Below, piece after piece: positions 16,706 to 26,105 of a DNA stretch of 64,000 nucleotides; positions within the stretch are counted from its first letter, which is position 1, and the number at the start of each line of letters is the position of its first letter. A model generated the notes under the pieces. The model saw only the letters and a list, made by a program, of their open reading frames with translations. It had not been told where the DNA came from and ran no database searches. The position numbers and the translations under genes are program-made. This DNA comes from Euryarchaeota archaeon UBA88 (GTDB taxonomy: Archaea; Thermoplasmatota; Poseidoniia; Poseidoniales; Poseidoniaceae): positions 67,644-131,643 of the forward strand of contig DAME01000003.1 in NCBI GenBank assembly GCA_002499545.1, written 5' to 3'.

Positions 16706-19257
16706 TCGAGGTCAAGTAAGCCCTTCTTTTCGATGTTCTTGAAGTCGAGGTTCCCAGGCAATCCGAGGTCAACAGGCATGCCCCCGACAGTCATGATGAT
16801 GCCTTTCAAATGCGTATGAAGGCATATAGGCAGTCCGTTAGGCCATGCCTTCGTGAGGGTCTTCCAACCGTTCTCTTTCTTCGAAATTGCCTCCTCAAGG
16901 TTGCCTTTACCATCGTGCGCAGACCAACCATTGGAAAACCAAGAATGCTGTATGAGGAATTTCTTTCCAAAGGAAGGTGAAGGAGACACTGGATGCTTAC
17001 GACCCCATGCTTCAATCCAATCCAGACCCGAATCGTTCATCCATTGTATCGGTGATGGTTCGTTTGCCATCATTTGGGTTTGACCTGCAAGCGCCATGAT
17101 TCCCATCAGATTACGGACGTGGGGATGGCGTGGATACTGCTTTGCGAGACGCTCAACCAAATCTACACCCGTGTTGAGGCGCCCCGCATCGATATGGAGC
17201 AGAGCACGAACGACTTCACCGTGTGTCCAATCAACCACTTCGTGTGTCTTGATGAAGCCTTCAATCAGGTTGAGTCCATCATCTGGACGACCTTCCAACC
17301 GAAGCCGAGCAACGTCGCCGATGAGGAATGCACGACCAGCAGGCGTGTCGAGATAGGGTAATTCACTGGTTGCTTGACCGGACTGGAACCTGCGGACAAG
17401 TTCGATGTTTCGCTTCGTAACAGGATCAATAGCAAGCAGCGCCTTGTATTCCGGTTGGAGGGTTCGATGTCGAGGGTTGAACAATGCGGCAGCCCACTGC
17501 ATGCGAGCTCCTTCGATGTCGTGGTTATCGAGCAAGGCGAGGCGTGGCTTAGCTTCGGCGTAGTCTCGTTGCGCTAAGCTTGCGCCTGTCAAAATCAAAC
17601 GAGCGACTTGAGCTTCTCTGCCACCACGTAAAGCAAGCAGTGAAATCGCTTCTTCTTCCGCCTCATTCCACAGGCCCATCGCCGCATAGAGTTGCATCAT
17701 ACCCTCACCGTTTCGCACCATTGAAAGGCCATGAAGTTGCGACCCCTGCGCTTCGATTGTCTCATCAAGACGATACAGTGCCTTGGTCCACTGGTCTTCA
17801 GAAATTAACAATGTGAAAGACTTCTGCTTGAGATAAATCATATCTTCTAATCCGGTAAGTCGTTCACGGTTCTCTCCAGCGGCTGCATCGAACGTGATGT
17901 CTTCTAACTTGAGACCAATCTTGCGAGACTGGAGCCATATTAGCAGGAAAGCAACTTGACCACCTGAGGCAAGCATCCAGGTCAATTCTTCAAGGGTATC
18001 CTTCTGAAGTGTAGCACAAACGTTGTTTTCCCAAACTCCGCAACTTGCACCTTGCGGAAGGAAACTCGAGTCCCAAAACGTGATCATTGCTAGAGCGAGC
18101 AGAAGCATCGATTGGCCTGCAAAGCCCGTAAAGCAGAAATTGAGCACCTTGGCCTGCTGAGAGCGTTCTGCTCGCAACAAACGGCTGTCAGCAAGGGTAA
18201 TACCGCCCTTACCGGATACAGCTTGAACATCGAGGAAGAGAATGCGAGCGACCTCATAAACGAACAAAAATCCGATTACTGCTACGTTCAGGAGCAGGAA
18301 CAAAAGAACGAAGGTTACGATTGGCACGCGAATTCCCGGTTGAGGGATGAAAGAAAACAACTCAATGAGTCCAAATCCGAGTAAGCCGCCCTCTTCCATG
18401 AAGGTGCTTTGTGGTCGGTATTCAGGAAGTTCGAGCACTCTGTCCGAATGTGTAAACATCGATGGGTCGTACATCAAAACAGCTAACGAGATGAATGTAT
18501 TGAAGGCGACATAGGGCATTGCTATGAGGTTGAAATTGACGATTTGAGCCACTGCTTGCTGTTTTGCATTGGGTTTGTGGTTGTGGAAAGGCGAAGGTTC
18601 GCCACGAGCGATTTGTTTGGATGATTGGCGCAATGCTTGCCAAGATGAACCGAGAATACGGCCGTAGGCGAGAACGGAGGGTGAGAACAGGGTGAAAGCT
18701 GTGAGACTGAGTTTTCTGGATTTTGAAATGTCGGTCGAGTCAAGCCAGAAATAGACCGAGAAGACAACTCCAGCCCACAGCATCATCAAGATGACAAAAG
18801 TATAGGTTCGCCATGAATTTGAATCTTGGAGGGTCGCCCGGTCTCTTCCGATGGGCTTAATCGCTTGGGCGCCCAAAGAGGTCCCAGCTGATATCATGGC
18901 TGGAAGGGCGATGAAAACCAAGGCGATGGACAGTGTATAGGTGTGGTAGCCCTCTGCGAAATTCATCTGGATCATAATGAATTCAAAGAACAGCAGAAGG
19001 GCACCAACCAAAGCAAAGATGTAGGTCATGACACCAAACCTCATGCTCTGAGAGCTCAAAAGGTCGCGAACATCTTGCGATGACGTGGTTACTTGATGGA
19101 CCTCATACCGTTTTTCTCCAGTCTCAAAAGCGACTTGAAGTCCGCGTAGTTGGCGTGGAACAACGCGATTCCAAAACAGCCACGCCGTAGCGGCAGCAAG
19201 AACGAACGGTACCAAGGCTGCCATACTCCAGCCATCGATGATGTTCATATCCGCCAT
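16702..19257 (-). CDS. Large polytopic membrane protein with TPR-like C-terminal half
   Basis: An 851-residue protein that I do not recognise. About eight hydrophobic segments lie in the first 470 residues (near 12-30, 75-95, 105-125, 150-170, 240-265, 310-340, 380-400 and 425-445). The C-terminal 380 residues have helix pairs of TPR/SEL1 type (for example LSMVRNGEGMMQLYAAMGLW, EAQVARLILTGASLAQRDYA, HGEVVRALLHIDAGRLNTGV). This suggests a membrane platform with a cytosolic protein-binding arm. Its start lies 4 bp after the thrS stop on the same strand, so it is probably co-transcribed with thrS, although no shared function is evident. Confidence 0.75.
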   Translation of the reverse strand: MADMNIIDGWSMAALVPFVLAAATAWLFWNRVVPRQLRGLQVAFETGEKRYEVHQVTTSSQDVRDLLSSQSMRFGVMTYIFALVGALLLFFEFIMIQMNFAEGYHTYTLSIALVFIALPAMISAGTSLGAQAIKPIGRDRATLQDSNSWRTYTFVILMMLWAGVVFSVYFWLDSTDISKSRKLSLTAFTLFSPSVLAYGRILGSSWQALRQSSKQIARGEPSPFHNHKPNAKQQAVAQIVNFNLIAMPYVAFNTFISLAVLMYDPSMFTHSDRVLELPEYRPQSTFMEEGGLLGFGLIELFSFIPQPGIRVPIVTFVLLFLLLNVAVIGFLFVYEVARILFLDVQAVSGKGGITLADSRLLRAERSQQAKVLNFCFTGFAGQSMLLLALAMITFWDSSFLPQGASCGVWENNVCATLQKDTLEELTWMLASGGQVAFLLIWLQSRKIGLKLEDITFDAAAGENRERLTGLEDMIYLKQKSFTLLISEDQWTKALYRLDETIEAQGSQLHGLSMVRNGEGMMQLYAAMGLWNEAEEEAISLLALRGGREAQVARLILTGASLAQRDYAEAKPRLALLDNHDIEGARMQWAAALFNPRHRTLQPEYKALLAIDPVTKRNIELVRRFQSGQATSELPYLDTPAGRAFLIGDVARLRLEGRPDDGLNLIEGFIKTHEVVDWTHGEVVRALLHIDAGRLNTGVDLVERLAKQYPRHPHVRNLMGIMALAGQTQMMANEPSPIQWMNDSGLDWIEAWGRKHPVSPSPSFGKKFLIQHSWFSNGWSAHDGKGNLEEAISKKENGWKTLTKAWPNGLPICLHTHLKGIIMTVGGMPVDLGLPGNLDFKNIEKKGLLDLD

Positions 19258-19261
19258 GTGC

Positions 19262-21289
19262 TCATTCCTCGGCTTCGGTTACTGCTAGATTTGGTTGTGC
19301 GACCTTCTGATCGATTTCAGAGCGAAGGTCCTTGAGGAATTGGTCAAGTGGAATTCCACTGACTTGATCACCGTTTCGAGCCCGCAGACTCACGGTTCTA
19401 CCTTCGGCCTCTCCATCACCCAGAATAACCATGTAAGCAGGTTGCATTTTTCTGTGAGTGCGAATCTTCTTCCCAATCGTGTCATCTCCGTCATCGATTT
19501 CGACGCGGATATTGTTATCTCGAAGGAGGCTTGCCACTTCATGTGCATAGCCCTTGTGCTTCTCAGAAATAGTGATAATGTGGCACTGCGTTGGGGTGAG
19601 CCACGTCGGGAACTTACCAGCGAAGTGTTCGATTAAGACGCCGCAGAATCGTTCCATCGAGCCGAACGGTGCACGATGAATCATCACGGGTCGGTGAATT
19701 TCTCCATCACTGCCCTTGTATTCTAATTCGAACCGCTCAGGAAGGTTGTAGTCCACTTGGACGGTGCCGAGTTGCCACTCTCGGCCAATGACGTCTTTTA
19801 CCACGAAGTCAATTTTTGGGCCGTAAAACGCAGCCTCACCTGGTTCTTCTGACCAATTGACTCCAAGCGATTCTGCTGCTGCACGACAAGCGTCTTCGGC
19901 TTTATCCCAGCGGTCTGGACTGCCGACATACTTGTCCGAATCTGCGTCTCGAAGACCGACACGGACGCGATAGTCAGTCATGCCGAGTTTCTCAAAGATG
20001 ATTTGCACCAGTTCAATGCATCCAAGAACTTCCGAGGCGATTTGGTCTTCAGTCACGAACAGGTGTGCATCGTCTTGTGTGAACCCTCTGACGCGCGTCA
20101 TACCCGAGATTTCACCGGACTGTTCCCAGCGATAGACCGTTCCAAATTCTGCCAATCGCAGTGGCAAGTCTCGATACGAGCGCATTTGTGATGCATAGAT
20201 TTTGACGTGATGCGGGCAGTTCATCGGCTTGAGCATGTACCCGTCAATCTCGCCGAGTTCCATGAGGTTGGACAGTTCACCACAAGTACATCCCTCATCA
20301 GCCAATTTCTTCATCAAATCGCGTTCGACCAGTGGAGGATACTGGGAATCTTGGTAGTAAGGGAAATGCCCGGATGTGCGGTAGAGGTCAAGTTTTCCAA
20401 CGTGGGGTGTGAACACTTGCGAATATCCTTGTCGTCGTAAATGGTGGGAAATGAAATCTTGTAATTCTTGACGAAGAATAGCACCGCGGGGGGTCCACAG
20501 AATCAGGCCTTGACCAACTTCTTCATCGATGTGAAAGAGTTGGAGGTCCTTACCAAGTTTGCGATGATCACGTTTTTTGGCTTCTTCAAGACGAGTGATG
20601 GTTGCCCGTAACGCTTCCTTGCTGGGTTCGACAATGCCGTAGATTCGGACCAGTTGTTCACGGTTTTGATCACCGCGCCAATACGCAGAAGAGATGCTGG
20701 TGAGTTTAACGTTCATCAAACGAGAAGTGTTTGGAACGTGCGGCCCGAGGCACAAGTCTGACCAGTCATCCTGCTTGTAGATGGTCGAACCACTGCCTTC
20801 TTCGATGCGCTGCTCAATGATTTCAAGCTTGTATGGATTGGAAGAAAACAGTTCTTTCAATTCAGGTTCGCTCATTTCAATTCGCTCAACAGTGAAGTTT
20901 TTGCGGGCGAGTTCCTGCATTTTCTTTTGAATTGGCTTGAGGTCTGACTCGCTGATTGACTTCATTGCAAAATCATAGTAGAAGCCTCGGTCGATGGCTG
21001 GCCCGATGGTTGGTTTAGCATCTGGATACAAGGACATTACTGCCTGAGCAAGCAAGTGAGCGGCACTGTGACGTAAAATGTACATTCCTTCATCGGATTG
21101 TGTGAGGATTCCTTCAACGGAGCAATCCTGTTCCAGTTCTCGAGAAAGGTCGCACTCGGCCCCGTCAATTCGGGCTGCTAAGCAGCCATGCTTCCGTCCT
21201 AAAGCATCAGTAATTACTTCTGCGCAGGTGATGCCAGGGGCGTATTCGTTGATTGTTCCGTCGGGTAACGTGACTTGAATCAATGCCAT
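19262..21289 (-). CDS. thrS: Threonyl-tRNA synthetase, bacterial-type architecture
   Basis: A 675-residue class II synthetase that charges tRNA-Thr. The N-terminus is a TGS domain (about 1-60). The second domain is the bacterial/eukaryotic editing domain with HSAAHLLAQAV and YWRGDQNREQL. The catalytic core has the zinc ligands in MNCPHHVKIY, motif 2 in TVYRWEQSGE and motif 3 in RAPFGSMERF. A C-terminal anticodon-binding domain closes it. Many archaeal ThrRS instead carry a DTD-like N-terminal editing domain, so this copy has a bacterial layout and may be a transferred gene. The ATG at 21289 follows GGAGAGG. A hairpin-forming repeat lies 15 bp upstream of the start, a natural place for leader control. 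Confidence 0.96.
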   Translation of the reverse strand: MALIQVTLPDGTINEYAPGITCAEVITDALGRKHGCLAARIDGAECDLSRELEQDCSVEGILTQSDEGMYILRHSAAHLLAQAVMSLYPDAKPTIGPAIDRGFYYDFAMKSISESDLKPIQKKMQELARKNFTVERIEMSEPELKELFSSNPYKLEIIEQRIEEGSGSTIYKQDDWSDLCLGPHVPNTSRLMNVKLTSISSAYWRGDQNREQLVRIYGIVEPSKEALRATITRLEEAKKRDHRKLGKDLQLFHIDEEVGQGLILWTPRGAILRQELQDFISHHLRRQGYSQVFTPHVGKLDLYRTSGHFPYYQDSQYPPLVERDLMKKLADEGCTCGELSNLMELGEIDGYMLKPMNCPHHVKIYASQMRSYRDLPLRLAEFGTVYRWEQSGEISGMTRVRGFTQDDAHLFVTEDQIASEVLGCIELVQIIFEKLGMTDYRVRVGLRDADSDKYVGSPDRWDKAEDACRAAAESLGVNWSEEPGEAAFYGPKIDFVVKDVIGREWQLGTVQVDYNLPERFELEYKGSDGEIHRPVMIHRAPFGSMERFCGVLIEHFAGKFPTWLTPTQCHIITISEKHKGYAHEVASLLRDNNIRVEIDDGDDTIGKKIRTHRKMQPAYMVILGDGEAEGRTVSLRARNGDQVSGIPLDQFLKDLRSEIDQKVAQPNLAVTEAEE

Positions 21290-21303
21290 TTGGTCCTCTC
21301 CTT

Positions 21304-21320
21304 CAACCCCTACGGGGTTG
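21304..21320 (-). promoter_or_regulatory. Leader hairpin with CC-GTA-GG apex upstream of thrS
   Basis: Perfect 7-bp arms (21304-21310 and 21314-21320) and a 3-base loop. Read on the minus strand the apex is CCGTAGG. It lies 15 nt before the thrS ATG and 68 nt after the stop of the preceding gene. A second hairpin with the same apex and different arm bases is at 54027-54043, also ahead of a minus-strand gene. Confidence 0.5.
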
Positions 21321-21387
21321 GCCGTACTTCATCAAACCATCACTTGATTGTAATCAAAGAACGGCGTTCAACACTGCGAAATCTCCG

Positions 21388-21990
21388 TCACCATGGAAAC
21401 TTGAGATTCCAATAGATTCCGTCAAAAAGAATGCATTGAATTCCGAGTAGAATCGAGCCAAGCAACATCTTTCCTCCACCGGACATCCCATCGGTGTACG
21501 CGGAATAACCGAGCAAAATCATCATGACATTCCCTAAGCATGCCAGCAATAATATTCCGATAACCAAGAACGGTGTCCAGCTGTATTCGTGTTCAATGTG
21601 GTAGATGGTCGCTTCTAACCACAGCGCAGAAGGAATGACCAGTAGTGCGAATGCCAGTAACAGTCGAGCACCTCCACCACCATCAGATTCGGCCCAAGGC
21701 CATCGCAAACTAGCGAGGTCTGAAACATCATTCTGATACAAAATAGTCCACCAGTACATCAAAAAACCAGCAGCAGCGAGGAACATGAACGGAACGATAA
21801 ATTTGGCTTGCGACCAGGGAATTCCACCCCACAACGCCTCTGCGCTGGGGGCATGTGAGACGCCGTACACGTACGATACTAACACCAATGTCCCGAAGAT
21901 AAGAACGAACAAGCGAAGAAAACCTCGAGTAACTACCATGAAGCGTGGTACAAGTTCGTACTGATAAGTACCTGTGTCGAGGCCTACCAT
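21388..21990 (-). CDS. Five-helix membrane protein, unknown
   Basis: A 200-residue protein of unknown family. Five hydrophobic segments are visible (near 24-44, 64-84, 108-127, 139-162 and 172-190) with short loops, and an acidic/Gly loop WAESDGGGG between the second and third. No motif points to an activity. Its start overlaps the end of the 120-residue gene by 7 bp, and that gene in turn overlaps the 247-residue membrane gene by 4 bp. The three are therefore one operon, probably one complex. Confidence 0.7.
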   Translation of the reverse strand: MVGLDTGTYQYELVPRFMVVTRGFLRLFVLIFGTLVLVSYVYGVSHAPSAEALWGGIPWSQAKFIVPFMFLAAAGFLMYWWTILYQNDVSDLASLRWPWAESDGGGGARLLLAFALLVIPSALWLEATIYHIEHEYSWTPFLVIGILLLACLGNVMMILLGYSAYTDGMSGGGKMLLGSILLGIQCILFDGIYWNLKFPW

Positions 21991-22346
21991 TCGACATCGA
22001 AATCTTCACCCAATCCACTGGACGGAGCATCCAGAATTGCTGGTGACTTCCTCTCACTGGTTGGTTCTTGTTTTACTGGAGAAGGTTTAGTGGGCGTTAC
22101 GGTGAAGGATTTGCGGTCTTCGACATGGCGAATTTGTTGGCCGTAATCGGGGCTTGAAGCGATTTGTTGTTCTGACTGAGGTAGAACTTCTGCAGGTTGA
22201 GGTTGTTCAAAGGTCTCTTCACCAGCTTTGAGTTCAGCAAAGCCAGCGGCGAGTGCATCTTCCAAACTTGGCGTGGTTGAGTCGAGCTTGCTCATACTCC
22301 AACCAGAGGACGACCACCACATCAAACCTTGCTCGTAGTGATTCAT
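21984..22346 (-). CDS. Soluble, probably disordered linker protein
   Basis: A 120-residue hydrophilic protein, rich in Pro, Gln, Glu and Ser after residue 45 and with a Trp-rich start (LMWWSSSGWSM). No domain is recognised. The middle (SLEDALAAGFAELKAGEETF) may form one helix. It is held between two membrane-protein genes by overlaps of 4 and 7 bp, which is the main evidence that it is translated. An adaptor role between the two is a guess. Confidence 0.6.
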   Translation of the reverse strand: MNHYEQGLMWWSSSGWSMSKLDSTTPSLEDALAAGFAELKAGEETFEQPQPAEVLPQSEQQIASSPDYGQQIRHVEDRKSFTVTPTKPSPVKQEPTSERKSPAILDAPSSGLGEDFDVEW

Positions 22347-23086
22347 TCTTCTTCATCATCGGTCGAATCGTCAAAAATCACTTCAGGTAGGAAGGACAAG
22401 ATCGTACCGAGAATTCCAAACACCAACACGTATTCCCACACCGCTGCAATGTTCAGTAGTGGGTCGCTTGTACTGGTACAAAATGCGAGCATATCAGACG
22501 TCATAGCGTTGTATGAATCCCAATCAAAGTTTGGGCCCCAAACCTGTTGCTGATATGAAATCATTTGAAACAGACCGACGAATGCTGACAAGGCGGCAAA
22601 AAATCGAAGACCCAAAACGGTACGAAACTTGTTGTGATTCCACCAAATTCGCGCCGTTACTGCTGTCACAATAAGGCACCAATACACACCGTTGTTGAAT
22701 ATATCAAACGCATAATGGCCGTGCATCGGACCGTCGGTATCCCAAGGTACGCTACCGATTCGAATACATGAAAATGCACCGATTAAACCGGGAAATACGG
22801 CCAAGTGATTCAAGCCGTGCCAGATATTGTGATGCTGTCCTTCCGTGATTCGTTTCATGTTCATCGAATGAATTTCCATGATAATCCAAAAAACGAGAAA
22901 ACCTGAAACGAATGTTCCGACGGTGAAAATGGTGTCGCCAGGCTCGTACAAGTCAAAATCAGAGATGAACGGCATGTAAGCTTTGCATCCGTTCATTAGC
23001 CATGTAGCGTAACCCGCGATAAGCCACACCATCGTGAACACGACCATGAGCAAGATGGCTGTACGACGTCGCTGCGTAGTCTCCAT
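22343..23086 (-). CDS. Frag1/DRAM/Sfk1-like six-helix membrane protein
   Basis: A 247-residue protein with six hydrophobic segments. An N-terminal helix is followed by the extracellular motif YMPFISDFDLYEPGDTIF, which resembles the PYISDTGxxPPE...F segment of the Frag1/DRAM/Sfk1 family. Later His-containing helices (HNIWHGLNHLAVFPGLIGAF) also fit. In eukaryotes these proteins act in lysosomal or plasma-membrane biology and GPI-anchor maturation; the archaeal role is unknown. The assignment rests on the motif and topology only. A very acidic tail (DDSTDDEEE) ends the protein. First gene of a three-gene overlapping operon. Confidence 0.55.
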   Translation of the reverse strand: METTQRRRTAILLMVVFTMVWLIAGYATWLMNGCKAYMPFISDFDLYEPGDTIFTVGTFVSGFLVFWIIMEIHSMNMKRITEGQHHNIWHGLNHLAVFPGLIGAFSCIRIGSVPWDTDGPMHGHYAFDIFNNGVYWCLIVTAVTARIWWNHNKFRTVLGLRFFAALSAFVGLFQMISYQQQVWGPNFDWDSYNAMTSDMLAFCTSTSDPLLNIAAVWEYVLVFGILGTILSFLPEVIFDDSTDDEEE

Positions 23087-23168
23087 GCTGCGGGCTGTAA
23101 TCCACTCTTTTTGATGGCATCGATTCTATTCAGCGAATGCAGGTCTTCTTGAAGGGGAAACTCCTCGC

Positions 23169-24371
23169 ATGGGCATGCGCATCGGCATCGTCGTAAATCC
23201 AGATGCAGGTCTCGGAGGCAGACTCGGCTTCAAGGGCAGCGATGGGCGAGCTGCAGAAGCACGTGCTGCTGGTGCACAGGACCGAGCAGGGCCACGAATG
23301 CATCAATCTCTAAACGCACTTCATGAACTCATGAACAGTTCCCTTAACCGCACTAATGCAACGGCAATTTGCGTCGGATGGAATGGGAGGATGGGCGGTT
23401 CATGGTGCCTGCAAGAAACCGAAACATTGCCCTTTGAATCAATAGGTACGACACCCGAAGAGACCTCACACAAGGACACAGCAGAACTGGTAAAGGATCT
23501 GGTCGATGCACAGGTGGAAGCGATTGTGTACGCCGGCGGTGACGGTACGACTCGTGATATCGTGAAAGCACTGGAAACGATTGGAAAGGAAGCACAAGAA
23601 ATCCCGCTGATTGGTGTTCCAGGCGGTGTGAAGATGCATTCTGGCTGCTTTGCAACCACTCCTAAAGCAGCCGCAGAAGTGGTCTTGGCGTTCCTGCTTG
23701 GTGACCTTCGGTGCGCCATTACCGAAGTCATGGACTTGGATGAAGAAATCTATCAGGAAGGCATTTGGAAAGTCCGAATGTATGGTGAAGCTTGGACTCC
23801 ATCCAGTCCACGATTTATGCAGGGAGCCAAAGAACAAGTGGAACGAACCAGTGAATCGGATACCATCGAGGGACTTGCCAAGCACGTTGAAACACTGATC
23901 GAGGAACAGCCTGATTTGCTGATTATTTGGGGCAGTGGCGGTACAATTCGTCGGATTGGAGAACACTGCGACCACCAACTTACGCTTCTCGGAATCGACA
24001 TTTTGGGCCCCGATAGCGTGGACGGTCGTCAACTGCACGCTGACTTGAATGAACAACAATTGATCGAAATTCTGTTACAACACGTTGATTCTGAGGGGAA
24101 CCCTCGACCTCGCCTACTGTTACTCTCACCTATGGGTGGTCAAGGATTCTTAATCGGTAGAGGCAATCTCCAACTTTCACCAGACGTCCTTCGAATCATC
24201 GGAATTGACAATATATTGGGTGTTGCAACCCCTGCGAAACTCATCGGACTGAGTGCTGTACGAATTGATACCGGCGACCCGTCATTGGATGATGTGTTCC
24301 AAACCAAGCGATTCATGAAGATATTGCAGGGGTTCCGAACAACGCGACTCATCAGAATTGAGATGGCGTAG
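23169..24371 (+). CDS. ATP-NAD kinase family protein (COG3199 type)
   Basis: A 400-residue protein of the archaeal NAD kinase/AcoX-like group, expected to phosphorylate NAD to NADP with ATP or polyphosphate. It opens with RIGIVVNPDAGLGG and then GFKGSDG, as in this family. The nucleotide site YAGGDGTTRD is near residue 120, GVPGGVKMHSGCFA follows, and a later Gly-rich segment (LLLLSPMGGQGFLIGRGN) is conserved in the group. It is monocistronic and divergent from the membrane operon. Its stop lies 6 bp from the end of convergent pyrG. An in-frame ATG two codons later is an alternative start. Confidence 0.85.
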   Translation: MGMRIGIVVNPDAGLGGRLGFKGSDGRAAEARAAGAQDRAGPRMHQSLNALHELMNSSLNRTNATAICVGWNGRMGGSWCLQETETLPFESIGTTPEETSHKDTAELVKDLVDAQVEAIVYAGGDGTTRDIVKALETIGKEAQEIPLIGVPGGVKMHSGCFATTPKAAAEVVLAFLLGDLRCAITEVMDLDEEIYQEGIWKVRMYGEAWTPSSPRFMQGAKEQVERTSESDTIEGLAKHVETLIEEQPDLLIIWGSGGTIRRIGEHCDHQLTLLGIDILGPDSVDGRQLHADLNEQQLIEILLQHVDSEGNPRPRLLLLSPMGGQGFLIGRGNLQLSPDVLRIIGIDNILGVATPAKLIGLSAVRIDTGDPSLDDVFQTKRFMKILQGFRTTRLIRIEMA

Positions 24372-24377
24372 ACCATT

Positions 24378-26009
24378 TCACAATTGTCCAGTAGCTGCTT
24401 TCAACAATCCGAGGAATGGAGGGCTTGGACGCCCTGGACGGCTCTTGAATTCTGGATGATACTGGACGCCAATGTAATACGGATGGTCGTTGAGTTCGAA
24501 GATTTCACACCGCTGTCCAGTTTCGTCTTTTCCAACGAAAACCAAGCCTGCCGATTCGATGGACTCGATTAGATCAGGATTGACTTCATATCGATGACGA
24601 TGTCGTTCATGGACTTCCTCACCCCCGCCGTAAAGCGTACGAATCGTGCATTCATCAACTTGCCAGATTGTTGGACGGCTACCCAAACGCATGGTTCCTC
24701 CGAGATGTGTTTTTGAAATCTCAGGCATGAACACGACTGCAGGATGCTTACAATTCTCGTCAAACTCTGTTGAGTTTGCGCCTTCCAGACCCAATACATT
24801 GCGGCAGAATTCAATTGTAGCAACTTGCAAACCAAGGCAGATCCCAAGGTAAGGCGTACGGCTGGAACGGGCATACTGGGCTGCGAGGATTTTTCCCTCC
24901 ACACCACGGTCACCAAATCCACCGGGAACAAGAACGCCAGCCGATTCTTTGAGCATGGTCCATGCAGCATCGTATTCGTCAGAGTCGCCCCAGTCGTTTT
25001 CTAAGTGACTGGCTTCAATCCAATCGATAACCAATTTATGGTCGACCGCCATTGCAGCGTGTTGCAGACTCTTGATCACCGAGAGGTAAGCATCGGAAAG
25101 ATCGGTGTACTTTCCAACCATAGCGATGTGAACTTCTTTGTCCAATGTATCCAAGTGGAAGGCCATGACTCTCCACTGTTCGAGTAAATCCGTTGATTCG
25201 CAATCGACATCGAGAATGTTGCACAAGCCTTGCTCATGGAGCATCAACGGAACATGGTAGATGTTTGGTACGTCGTGCGTAGACATGACTGCCTCGGGAG
25301 AGACGTGACAAAATGCAGCTAATTTTTGCCGTGTTTCTACGGTCAGTGGAGCGGTTGAACGGCAAACAAGAATATCTGGAGTAATCCCCAAGCCACGTAA
25401 TTCTTTCACCGTGTGCTGTGTTGGCTTCGTCTTCTGTTCACCCACGGGGCCCATGACAGGTACCAGTGAAACGTGAACGAAGGTGACGTTCTCCCTTCCA
25501 ACCCTGAATTGAAACTGACGTAGGGCTTCAATGTAAGGCGCAGATTCAATATCACCAACCGTACCACCAAGTTCGATAATGCAGGCGTCAGGAGATTGGT
25601 CACTACCGTCTGCAGGAAGGTGGGCGACCTCTTCCAACCAATCTTGTACCGCATCGGTGATGTGGGGAATGACTTGAACCGTTTTACCAAGGTAGTCACC
25701 GCGGCGTTCTGCTTCAAGCACTTTGGAATATATTTTTCCGGTTGTCAAGTTATTATTCCGCCCGAGATTGATATCGAGGAAGCGTTCATAGTTTCCAAGA
25801 TCTAAATCGACTTCGCCACCATCGTCGAGAACAAATACTTCACCGTGTTCAAACGGCGACATTGTACCGGCATCGCTGTTGAGATAGGGATCAATTTTCA
25901 AAGAAGTGACTCGCAGCCCTGCGCTTTTCAGGAGTACGCCGATACTGCTGGCAGTTACTCCTTTCCCTAATCCAGAAAGGACGCCTCCGCTAACAACAAC
26001 GTACTTCAT
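24378..26009 (-). CDS. pyrG: CTP synthase
   Basis: A 543-residue enzyme that aminates UTP to CTP with glutamine and ATP. It begins [20 protein letters not shown], the synthase P-loop. The C-terminal glutamine amidotransferase has the nucleophile in [11 protein letters not shown] and the His/Glu pair in [14 protein letters not shown] placed the start at ATG 26009 because the family begins at this Met; the frame stays open to an ATG at 26054, which would add 15 residues not seen in the family. It is divergent from the threonine dehydrogenase gene. Confidence 0.97.
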   Translation of the reverse strand: MKYVVVSGGVLSGLGKGVTASSIGVLLKSAGLRVTSLKIDPYLNSDAGTMSPFEHGEVFVLDDGGEVDLDLGNYERFLDINLGRNNNLTTGKIYSKVLEAERRGDYLGKTVQVIPHITDAVQDWLEEVAHLPADGSDQSPDACIIELGGTVGDIESAPYIEALRQFQFRVGRENVTFVHVSLVPVMGPVGEQKTKPTQHTVKELRGLGITPDILVCRSTAPLTVETRQKLAAFCHVSPEAVMSTHDVPNIYHVPLMLHEQGLCNILDVDCESTDLLEQWRVMAFHLDTLDKEVHIAMVGKYTDLSDAYLSVIKSLQHAAMAVDHKLVIDWIEASHLENDWGDSDEYDAAWTMLKESAGVLVPGGFGDRGVEGKILAAQYARSSRTPYLGICLGLQVATIEFCRNVLGLEGANSTEFDENCKHPAVVFMPEISKTHLGGTMRLGSRPTIWQVDECTIRTLYGGGEEVHERHRHRYEVNPDLIESIESAGLVFVGKDETGQRCEIFELNDHPYYIGVQYHPEFKSRPGRPSPPFLGLLKAATGQL

Positions 26010-26105
26010 GCACATCAACGGGCTTTTAGGCCGTCGCGCCTCCCATATCAACATACCTCTGAAAACTCATAATCGAAGTCCATGATGAAATGAGCGAAGA
26101 ATCAA

